Shown piece after piece: positions 32,277-42,399 of a stretch of DNA of 64,000 nucleotides (its first letter is position 1; every line of letters starts with the position of its first letter). The translations under genes were made by a program, and so were the position numbers. Origin of the DNA: Haematococcus lacustris (Eukaryota > Chlorophyta > Chlorophyceae > Chlamydomonadales > Haematococcaceae); the NCBI GenBank assembly GCA_030144725.1, contig JASKMD010000003.1:21501937-21565936 (forward strand). Reading direction: 5' to 3'. The notes below the pieces were generated by a model. It saw only the letters and a program-made list of their open reading frames with translations. It did no database searches and was not told where the DNA came from.

Positions 32277-35200
32277 CTGGGCATGCCGCCCCTGGCATCA
32301 ACCTGGTAGCCAACAAGGCGCGTGAGATGTTTGGCGGCATGGCGGACCCGTGTTTCAAGCCATCCCTGTTCGCCCGCTTCGCCCAGGTGCTAACCCACCC
32401 TAACCCCAATTTTCCCTTTGCACAGCTTCAGCTCAACAGCCTACAAGCAGCTGCATGTGCATGTGCAGGATTAGAGTTAAGGTCAGGGTTAGGGCCAGGG
32501 TCCCTCCCCTTACCCAAGGGTCGTTGTAAGTGCCCCCCTGTGCCACCACAGGCTGTTGGGATGGTCTGTTGCGCAGGACTCAGACGGTTACATCTCCGCC
32601 ACCTTGTTTGCGGCCCACCTGATCATGCGGGCTCACATGCAAGCGCTGGTACGCAGCCATGCCTGCTGCGGTCAGCCTTTTGCAGGCCAGGGCTGACCCT
32701 GACCCTAGCCCTGACCCATTGTGGAGTCACAGCGTGCGGGTGCAGGGAGCAGCAGCCAAGGGGCCCTCCCTCCCACACCTGCCTCTGCTTGTCATCAGCA
32801 CACCTGCTTCTGTCATCAGCTGAGCAACATCATCCTGCCAGTAGCAAGGCAGCTGTCCAAACCTGCGCTTGCCCACCTCTGTAGGACAGCGCCTTGCTGC
32901 TAGGCATGCCGCTCCTGGCAGCGCCCAACAAGGCACGTGAGATGTTTGGCAGCACAGGCTGTTTGGATGGTCTGCTGAGCAGGACTCAGACGGCTGCATC
33001 ACTGCCAACTTGTTTGCGGCGCACCTGAGCATGCGGGCTCACTTGCAAGCGCTAGTGCGCAACCATGCCTGCTGCAGTCTGCCTGGTACGTGACCCTGAC
33101 CCTGACCCTGACCCTGACCCTGACCCTGACCCTGACCCTGACCGTGACCCTGACCCTGACCCTGACCCTGACCCTGACCCTGACCCTGACCCTGACCCTG
33201 ACCCTGACCCTGACCCTGACCCTGACCCTGACCCTGACCCTGACCCTGACCCTGACCCTGACCCTGACCCTGACCCTGACCCTGACCCTGACCCTGACCC
33301 TGACCCTGACCCTGACCCTGACCCTGACCCTGACCCTGACCCTGACCCTGACCCTGACCCTGACCCTGACCCTGACCCTGACCCTGACCCTGACCCTGAC
33401 CCTGACCCTGACCCTGACCCTGACCCTGACCCTGACCCTGACCCTGACCCTGACCCTGACCCTGACCCTGACCCTGACCCTGACCCTGACCCTGACCCTG
33501 ACCCTGACCCTGACCCTGACCCTGACCCTGACCCTGACCCTGACCCTGACCCTGACCCTGACCCTGACCCTGACCCTGACCCTGACCCTGACCCTGACCC
33601 TGACCCTGACCCTGACCCTGACCCTGACCCTGACCCTGACCCTGACCCTGACCCTGACCCTGACCCTGACCCTGACCCTGACCCTGACCCTGACCCTGAC
33701 CCTGACCCTGACCCTGACCCTGACCCTGACCCTGACCCTGACCCTGACCCTGACCCTGACCCTGACCCTGACCCTGACCCTGACCCTGACCCTGACCCTG
33801 ACCCTGACCCTGACCCACTGTGGAGTCACAGTGTGCGTGGCAGCAGCTGTGCCCTGGGTGGGCTCAGTGGTGTCAGTGTACTCAGTGCTGCAGTGAGCGG
33901 GGCAGCAGCTGGGCCCAGGCGTAAGGCTGGGGTGCCTGTGAGCCTTGCCCTCTTTCCAATACCCCTCAAACCCTTTGAGCCTCCTTAAACGTTGAGCCCC
34001 TCTCCCCTCCCCGCCCCTGCTGCAGCGCATCCAGCTGTCCAGCTTTGATGAGGGGGACACGGGCTGCCTGAAGGAGCAGCAGCTGGGGGAGTTCCTGCGC
34101 ACCCAGGCCATGGAGCTGGAGCTGCTGGAGGACATGCAGGTGCAGGGGCCTACACCGCCAGCCATCAGCGCAGGCAGTGGGTCAGGCAGTGTGACAGCAT
34201 CGCACAAGTGGGTGGTGGGTGGGTTGGTGGGAGGTGGGTCTGTCCTCACCGCTACCAGCAGCTGTGTGTGTTCAGGTACATGTGTTCATGTGTGTTCATG
34301 TGCGTCCTCATGGTGCTGAGCATCAGCCGTCATTCCTCCAACACTACTGCAACACCGCTGCACGCAAGATCGTGTTGTTCCATGGCAGGAACGGTAGTGT
34401 CAAGATCAAGGAGCAGGCAGGCAGGCAGGCAGCCATCATCAGCATCATCCTCACATACAAAGCCAATAGCCATCATCATAATGACAGTGAGCCAAACTAG
34501 ACAATGAGCCAGAAGGAGCAGGTGGGGACTGCGGGTGGCCCAGGCCCTCCACACCTCACCTTCGCCGCCTGCTGCCAGCAGCTGTGAGGGGCAGTGACGG
34601 CTGCACTGTACAGCCTGCAGGCTGAGGGATGTGGTGTGGTGTGATGTGGTGTGATGTGGTGTGGTGTGCACGCAGGGTTTTGTCACCTCAGCGGAGATCT
34701 ACACCTTCTTCGCGGAGGTCCATGTTATGTGGGTCAACATGGGCGAGTATGCAGACCTCGCAATCTACGACGTGGTGGACGAGATTCTGGACATGGTTGG
34801 TCCAGGGGCATGGAGGGGCTGCCCTGCCCACCCTCAGCTCATGTTTCACCATGGACCCCTGGAGTCATGCCGTGTGCCTGCCGTTGCTGCTACTGCTGCT
34901 GCTACTGCAGCGTGTGGTGGTGATTATGGTGGTGGCAGTGATAGCTTCAAATGCATTCAGCGAGGGGTATAGGTCTATAGAGGAGGGAATAGGCCTGCAG
35001 GGGAGGGCCTGTAGGGAAGGGAGTTGGCTGAGGGCGGTGCGGCCTCATACAGCTGCATCAACCTGGGGACCCGGGGCAATGGCCCCATCGTCCTCACTGC
35101 CTGACATGTGCCCTTGGAATGACAACAAGGGCCTTGCTGCCTAAGATGGGCGTGGGCAGTGCAAGGCCATGCCTGGAGAGCAGCAGCACCAGAGCTGGGT

Positions 35201-35490
35201 CAGTCAGTGCCTGATGAGACCACACTGCATGGCGACCACTAGGGTATGGCAACCACTAGCACTGTCCCAAGTACAGCTGCTCACATTCTACACTGCTGCA
35301 CATGCCATAGCCCCAACCCTGCTGGCTGAGCTGTTTGTGTTGTAAGGTGCCCCTGCTGGCTGCGCTTCAGGTAAAGCCCAAGACGGTCACACTTATCACG
35401 GCAGAGGACCTGGAGGTCAGCGGCATGAGTGGCATCTCCTTCTCCATGCTGGCAGACGTCAAGCTCTTCCACAACTACAACTACCGGGAG
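32277..35490 (+). pseudogene. PP2A B''/TON2-like gene remnant with duplicated first exons
   Basis: Exon-like blocks in one direction, mostly with phase-0 AG/GT borders: 32577-32648 (DSDGYISATLFAAHL), 34026-34139 (RIQLSSFDEGDTGCL), 34327-34413 (ARKIVLFHGRNGSVKIK), 34676-34795 (FVTSAEIYTFFAEV...DEILDM) and 35371-35490 (VKPKTVTLITAEDL). The order and the DM-VKPK junction resemble the PP2A regulatory B'' gamma/TON2 family. Decay is visible: the block at 32280 needs a frame change, it is re-duplicated with a deletion at 32884-33065, the 34327 exon has lost its donor, and the central EF-hand exons were not found. Exon copies are at 8.7 and 14.6 kb. Confidence 0.6.
33091..33816. repeat. (TGACCC)n hexanucleotide tract, 121 units
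   Basis: 726 bp of TGACCC with one variant unit near 33142. It lies in the intron before the RIQLSS exon. The parental copy of the duplicated unit has only about three units (32693-32720), both followed by the same GTGGAGTCACAG..TGCG sequence, so the tract expanded after duplication. Confidence 0.95.
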
Positions 35491-36451
35491 GTGGGACCAT
35501 TGCAGCAGCAGCCTCAGCGCAGGCTGGCTAGGGTCACCTCACATGGTCAGGCCAGGCCAGCACTGCTGCCCCAGTCCCAACCTGGCTGCTAGGCTTGCTG
35601 CCAGACCCCTGCTGCCCTCCAGCCAGGCGCTGTGCCTGCCCTGCTGCCTGGCTGGGTGGATGTGGGCATCAGGAGTCCTAGACATGGTGCCAAGCTGTGT
35701 GCTCACACCTACACCTACACCTGCATGCCACCCAGTCTGCCTTATTAGATAACCTAAGTTACCTGGATGGTAACCTATTGAGCTGTCGAAGCTGGCGTTA
35801 TCTCCAGGCGTGCAGCCTGGCCTTGCGTGCCTTGTTGTGTGCTGTCTTTGTGCCTGCTGAACTTCGACCACCAGGAGGAAAGCTAAGGGCCAGGCGCAAG
35901 GCCACCAGGTGTTGTGCAGCATGATTATTATCATGTCCTGATTAGCAGGCTGGATGGTGATGCTTGCATGGTGTCCTCTGTATGGCGGTTGCCGCGTGCA
36001 GGGCTGCTGGCACCTGGAGATCGCACTTGGAGCGGGACAGGACAGGATGCGCATGTTTAACTGTATAAGGCCTCGACTGGCTGGGTCATTGGCTGTCTGT
36101 TGTGCTGTTGATGTCATTATGTTGTGGCGTGGTCCAGCAATAGGGGCTGGGACCACAGCGGCAGCTGGGGCTGGGGCAGCAGCGTCTTGCAGGCCGTGCT
36201 TTCGTGATATGCATGGGACTCTCATGATGCTAGAGTAGTGCCCCAGTGATGCTTGTATGCATGGTGCTTGACTACCCTAGCTACTGCCAGGCTGGCCTGA
36301 CCATTGCTGTGTGGGACCACACTGCTCGTCCTGGTCTGGCTGCTGGGTTGACTGTTGACTGAATGACACGCATCTGTTGCATCCAGTCACGTCCTGCCTG
36401 ATGTGACTAGGCTCTGTCTCACACTCAGCTCATGGCGTTCCACCTTGTATT
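35491..36451. other. Gene-free flank of the large transposon
   Basis: 35800-36000 (CTCCAGGCGTGCAGCCTGGCC... to ATGCTTGCATGGTGTC) is repeated at 58750-58912 on the other side of the transposon. No gene is supported. Confidence 0.45.
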
Positions 36452-36765
36452 CACTCGTGCAAATTAAGGCCTGGCTGGCTTGAAAAACCTGAGAGTTGAG
36501 GTCTGAGACTTGGTATGTGGGCTGCTGTGACCTAGGGGATGACAAGACTCTCTTGGGCCAAAGTGTAATTCTCACTCGGTGTCGAGTTGCTGGGCCAGGT
36601 ATGGGGCTGAGACCCTGATTTTGGCTAAGGGAGTTGGCACCGTGTGACCAAAGTGACTTTTCATGAAATGTGAGTATGAGAGGTTGTGGAGGGTGGTTAC
36701 AGCTGCCCAACCTAGTAGGTTGCATGCAAAAAGTCTCAGCCAGTGATGAGCTATGGCCCGTGTCA

Positions 36766-38715
36766 TAGGACCCTGCACCGGGTCCTAGCGTCACCATGGT
36801 CGTAGGACCCTGTACCGGGTCCAGTGTACCCTGTGAGTGTTGATATTATAATCTTGCTTTGCATCCCTATGTGATAGAACCCAATTAGGATCCCTACATA
36901 CCAGGTTGTTGGTCCTGTTGACCCCGTTTGGATGCTTTTGACCATGTGTGCCTGGACCCTGTACAGGGTCCTACGATGAGTGCCTTTCCACACAGGGTCC
37001 TGGCACCTCACCACAGGGTTCTGGTACCACAGGGTCCTGGCACCACACCACAGGGTCCTGCTGCACACCTACAGGGTCCAGGCCCACAGGGTCCTGGCAC
37101 CTCACCACAGGGTCCAGACACCACCGGGTCCTGGCACCTCACCACAGGGTCCTGCTGCACACCTACAGGGTCCTGGCACACAGGGTCCTGGCACCTCACC
37201 ACAGGGTCCTGCTGCACACCCACAGGGTTCTGGCACACAGGGTCCTGCGACGTTCATCTACAGGGTCCTGCCGCACGCCTGCAGGGTCCTGCGACGATTG
37301 GCTACAGGGTCCTGCCGCACTCCTACAGGGTCCTGCGACACACGGCTACAGGGTCCTGCCGCACGCCTACAGGGTCCTGCGACCCACGTCTACAGGGTTC
37401 TGCCGCACGCCTACAGGGTCCTGCGACACATGTCTACAGGGTTCTGCGACGTTTAACTACAGGGTTCTGCCGCACGCCTACAGGGTTCTGCGACGTTTAA
37501 CTACAGGGTTCTGCCGCACGCCTACAGGGTCCTGCGACGTTTGGCTACAGGGTTCTGCCGCACGCCTACAGGGTCCTGCGACACACGGCTACAGGGTCCT
37601 GCCGCACGCCTACAGGGTCCTGCGACACACGGCTACAGGGTTCTGCCGCACGCCTACAGGGTCCTGCGACGTTTGGCTACAGGGTCCTGCCGCACGCCTA
37701 CAGGGTCCTGCGACACACGCCTACAGGGGTCTGCCGCACGACTACAGGGTCCTGCGACACACGGCTACAGGGTTCTGCCGCACGCCTACAGGGTCCTGCG
37801 ACACACGGCTACAGGTTCCTGGCGCACGCCTTCAGGGTCTTGCGACACACGGCTACAGGGTTCTGCCGCACGCCTACAGGGTCCTGCGACGTTTGGCTAC
37901 AGGGTTCTGCCGCACGGCTACAGGGTCCTGCTACACACGCCTACAGGGTTCTGCCGCACGTCAACAGGGTCCTGCGACACACGCCTACAGGGTTATGCCG
38001 CACGCCTACAGGGTCCTGCGACGTTTGGCTACAGGGTTCTGCCGCACGTCTACAGGGTCCTGCGACGTTTGGCTACAGGGTTCTGCCGCACGTCAACAGG
38101 GTCCTGCGACACACGCCTACAGGGTTATGCCGCACGACTACAGGGTCCTGCGACACACGGCTACAGGGTTCTGCCGCACGTCTACAGGGTCCTGCGACAC
38201 ACGGCTACAGGGTTCTGCCGCACGCCTACAGGGTCCTGCTGCACACGTCTACAGGGTTCTGCCGCTCGCCTACAGGGTCCTGCGACACACGCCTACAGGG
38301 TTCTGCCGCACGCCTACAGGGTCCTGCTGCACACGTCTACAGGGTTCTGCCGCACGCCTACAGGGTCCTGCGACACACGGCTACAGGGTTCTGCCGCACG
38401 CCTACAGGGTCCTGCGACACACGGCTACAGGGTTCTGCCGCACGTCTACAGGGTCCTGCGACATTTGCTTACAGGGTCTTGCCGCACGGCTACAGGGTCC
38501 TGGCACCACAGGGTCCTGGCTCCTCACCACAGGGTCCTGCTGCACACCTACAGGGTTTTGGCACCTCACCACAGGGTCCTGGCACCACAGGGTCCTGGCA
38601 CCTCACCACAGGGTCCTGGCACCATACCACAGGGTCCTGGCACCACACCACAGGGTCTTGCTGCACACCTACAGGGTCCTGTCTCCACACCGCAGAGTCT
38701 TGGTCCACAGGGCCC
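36766..38715 (+). repeat. Left subterminal array A of the outer transposon
   Basis: It begins with imperfect palindromes (36766-36835) and the perfect 18-bp palindrome GGACCCTGTACAGGGTCC (36954-36971). Units of CCACAGGGTCCTGGCAC type follow. From 37240 a 44-bp dimer takes over (CTACAGGGTCCTGCGACACA and CTACAGGGTTCTGCCGCACG halves of 23 and 21 bp). All three forward frames stay open, so the long ORFs here are artefacts. Probable role: binding sites for the element transposase or an accessory protein. Confidence 0.9.
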
Positions 38716-38780
38716 TGGCACCATACCAGACCCTCTGCTGTAGTTCAACCCCAGGTTGCTGTCCATGCATTGTCAAACGT

Positions 38781-41700
38781 TCAAATACGCTGATCAGGCC
38801 TGTATGGCTCTGAGATTCTGACCCACTGGCCTGCCATGCCGCGCCTGTTCCAGTCTGCCATCTTGGGCCCAAAGCCCTCATCCTGGATGGGCTGAAACAA
38901 CCCATGGTACAAGTCCCCCAGCTCAGAGGTGTTCATGGTGGTGTTGTCAGCCACTGTGTCAGGCCGGCCAAAGCCATACAGCCTGGCGCAGCACGAGCCA
39001 GCCACCCCCACGTTGCCAGCATGCACTGTGTTGCCTCGGAACAACACCAGCTGCCCAGCCTTCACCAGGACCTCTGTGCCCAGTTGATGACGCAAGGCCA
39101 GGGCCAGGGCATCCATGTCCTCCTCTTCCACCACTTGCTTCTGACCATCAGCCGTCCGCCGGCAATGGGCTGCAGCCAACCGGGACAGTTTGTGGCTGCC
39201 CATGTAGGCAACCAGGGGGAAGTCCTGGAGAGCCAGCAGGAACACCAGGCCGTCATCCATCCCTGGTCCAACAGGGAGGAAGTCGGTGTGGGGAGCCTGG
39301 GCCTGAGCCAGCTGCTCGGCCAGTGTAGTCACCAACTTCCCCGTCCTGGTCAGGCGACGCTGCCAGGTGGGGTCAGTGATGATGGAAGCTAGGGCGTTCA
39401 GGGGGCGGCCCAGCAGCTGCCTCAGCACCGGCTGCAGGAGGGTGAGGTACCGCGTCAACACCTTCTTGGCCTCATCCACCTGCAAACACACCCAAAGTGC
39501 TGTCTATTGTGCTTCATGCAGCCCTGAATCTTGGTAAGTTAGGAAATGCTTCTGCAGCAATGGCTATGTACTACTGTTGTGGCTTGTGTCATCTGCTGCA
39601 CACCTTAATCTATCTGTCTCTTACCTCCTTCTTCTTCTCTTCTGTCAGCGCGTTGTACACAGCCGCGTTGTACTTGTCTGTCAACAGCGTTAGGGTGGTG
39701 TCTAGGTCGCCACTGCTGTTCTTGTCCGACTTGGCCAACACCACCTGCACCCTCTGGCCAGTGCCATACTGTGTCTTGCTGTTGGCATTGACTGAGCTGA
39801 ACACCATGCGGTTATAGACCCTGGTGATCAAGATGCTGGCCGCAACCACCGCTGCCATATCTATGGCTAGCTGGGGCAGCTGGAAGATGGTCAGGCCATT
39901 AGCTAGAGCTGCTAGGCGACACTGCTCTAGCTCATGAGGCTGGTAGACATCCCCTGTGTATGGCAGCAAGGTGGGCAGCTGATACACCATTCCCTGCGTG
40001 CAAGGTAGCAATGCACGGCATGCTCACAAGTACCCGTCACTATCAATTCATATCAGCTAGTTATGCCACTCGTACCTGTTTATTCTTGGGGAACCGCACT
40101 GCTCCTCCATGCAGCAGGGTGCCTCCTGTGCTTGCCTGCAAACACAATCCACACATATCCTACTGAGCCATAGCTGGAGTCAGTTAAACCGTGCTCTAGG
40201 TTAATGAAACCCTGCACCATGTAGCTGAAACCCTGCACAAGGTCAACGTAACCTTGCACAAGGTTTAAACCTGTTGTAGGCTGTTTGTAGCTGATCACCT
40301 GCTCTCCTGACTGGCCACTTCCAGTCAGGGCTGTGTTTGCCAACACTTGGAGCCTCCTTCTGCCCACCAGCTCATCCTACATTCAGTGGGTCGTTTACAA
40401 GTTGGGAATGCTGTTATGCCTCTTTGGCAGCTTGGGTCTCACCTCCAATCTGTTGACTGTGTCCTGCACGGTGTCCACCTTCTGAATCAGGTACTGTACG
40501 AGGGCCTGCAATGGCAAATGAAGCAATGGGAATCTGAGCCACTGTCACAATGCTTTATGATGCTGTCTTGCTCCTATGTGCTGTAATGTTGTGATCCTAC
40601 CTGATCCTCGGCAAGCCTCGGCCTCTTGGATGATGAGGGACCAGCAACCTCCCCTCCAGGCTGCTGCTGCTCCTCTTCAGTCACCTGTCGCTGGTCCTGC
40701 TGCTGATGCTGGTGCTGCTGCCAACCTGCTGCTGTGCCTGTCGCCCGGGTGCTGGTGCCCACCTGTGCCCACTGCCCTCTGCGTGTCTGGCGGTGGGGCT
40801 GCACTGGCGGATGGTGCTGATGCTGCCCTCCTGCTGCTGGTGTAGGCAACAGGGGAATGGAGGGGGCAAGGCTGAGTTGCACACGTGCTGCTGGTGCACG
40901 CCGCATGACAGGTGAGGGGGCAGGGCTCCGCTGCACACCTGCAGGCAGGGCAGTTCCTAGGCCTGTGGTGGGGGCCTTCAACCTAGGTACACCCGCTGTT
41001 GGTGTGGCGGGGGACTGTCGCACAACCGCTGCTGAGGCTGGCTGTTGGACAGTGGATGGGGCTGGGTGCTGCTGCACACCTGCTTCTGGGGCTGGCTGTG
41101 GGGCAGGTGAGGGGGCAGGGGGCTGCTGCACTCCTGCTGCTGGGGATGGCTGGGGGGCAGGTGAGGGGGCAGGGGGCTGCTGCACTCCTGCTGCTGGGGC
41201 TGGATGGGGGGCAGGGGGGGGGGCAGGGGGCTGCTGCACTCCTGCTGCTGGGGCTGGATGGGGGGCAGGGGGGGGGGGCAGGGGGCTGCTGCACTCCTGC
41301 TGCTGGGGCTGGATGGGGGGCAGGGGGGGGGGGCAGGGGGCTGCTGCACACTTGCTGCTGGGGCTGGCTGTGGGGCAGGGGTGGTTGCAAGTGAGGGAAG
41401 GGTAGGGGGCTCTGTTCTCAACACAAATTCCGCCAAAGTAGCACACTCCTTTCTACCCTGCACTTCACATAGGTACACATAATCTGTGTCTCCTTGACTC
41501 TTCATCTCCGCATCTGCACATGATAGTTAACAGAAACATGAATGCATGGATACCTTGACGGCCTGCTGGCAACTAGTCAGCCAACTAACTCATCACCTCG
41601 CTTGTATGTGTCCCACAAGCTAGCGAACGGCTTTAACCCCTCAGGGGGACTGGCTTCTTGTATGCCTTTGAAATGGTGGTTGAAGTAGGCGAAGTACTTG

Positions 41701-42118
41701 TTCCACTTGAGCAGTTTTGGGGAACCTGGTTGGGGGTACTTCTGTGCAACCAGTTTCCAGGTCCTGTATTGCAAACAAGGCACACACTTGGGCACGTCCT
41801 CATGAGCATTGGGGTGCATTGGCACTCACCTGTCCACTATCGCCTCTGTGTTACTCTGTGTGGCCATATCACAGGGCACAACAGTTTTGGCCACGCAAAA
41901 TCCACAACACACATCACGCCAGGGGTCATTGATGCTGGCCAGCCCAGTCGCATCCTACATGCAAGTAGCCATCGTAGATGAGTGTAGTGCTACCGATGTG
42001 GCGTGTTAGGCTAGATTTTGCTTTTTACCTGGTTGCGGGGGCCGCATCGCGCCAGGAAGTTAATCATGTCTACGGCGACTTCTTCCAATGCCGCATTGCC
42101 TGCTGCTGCTGCTGCCAT
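38781..42118 (-). CDS. Transposon-borne predicted 2OG-Fe(II) dioxygenase (9 exons)
   Basis: Exons on the minus strand: 42029-42118, 41830-41954, 41597-41763, 40601-41513, 40443-40505, 40299-40376, 40076-40135, 39625-39993 and 38781-39479, all with GT-AG borders and matching phases. Exon 4 encodes a Pro/Ala/Gln-rich linker and is out of frame by two bases. Two of its tandem units are 55 bp instead of 54 because their G-runs are 11 long instead of 10. Allowing for that, the protein is about 853 aa. The last exon has an HTD (HxD) iron motif at codon 39290, YMGSHK, a distal His (NTVHAG, about residue 774) and an Arg 13 residues later. This is the signature of the jelly-roll 2OG-Fe(II) oxygenase fold. 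Substrate is unknown; nucleic-acid oxidation (TET/JBP-like) is one possibility. The N-terminal 400 residues are unrecognised. Confidence 0.75.
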
Positions 42119-42301
42119 TGTGCGTAGTCCTGATAGTGTGCGCGTGGCCGCAATGGACTTTCAAACTCTAGTCTGATGGCATGTGATCAATAATGCTGCA
42201 AGCCACGGGCATGGTGATATGCACAGCTTGCCTTATCCCAGTGTTCAGTTTGTCGCGTGTTAGGCCTCGTTTAGGTATATGTCAACACCTTCTAGTGCAC
42301 T

Positions 42302-42306
42302 TTACA
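42302..42306 (-). terminator. Candidate TGTAA poly(A) signal of the 42.4-45.2 kb gene
   Basis: TGTAA on the minus strand, about 94 nt after the stop codon at 42400-42402. This is the usual poly(A) signal in chlorophyte nuclear genes. Confidence 0.5.
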
Positions 42307-42399
42307 GGGGTCACTGAAACCCTGCACACGGTCAGCTTAACCCTGCACTAGGTCATCAAAACCCTGTGCAAGGTTTGTCCATGAACCTCTAGCATTTCA

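Noticed and set aside
33091..33816. Interstitial telomere repeat
   Set aside because: The unit is TGACCC/GGGTCA, not TTTAGGG or TTTTAGGG, and it grew from a three-copy intronic motif.
33039..34249. DPDPDP, TLTLTL, RVRVRV and GQGQGQ ORFs
   Set aside because: A hexamer repeat keeps frames open on both strands; no independent coding evidence.
36948..38813. 621-residue ORF and shadows across array A (and similar across B, C, D)
   Set aside because: The 44-bp period is not a multiple of three and all forward frames are open; the array is subterminal DNA.
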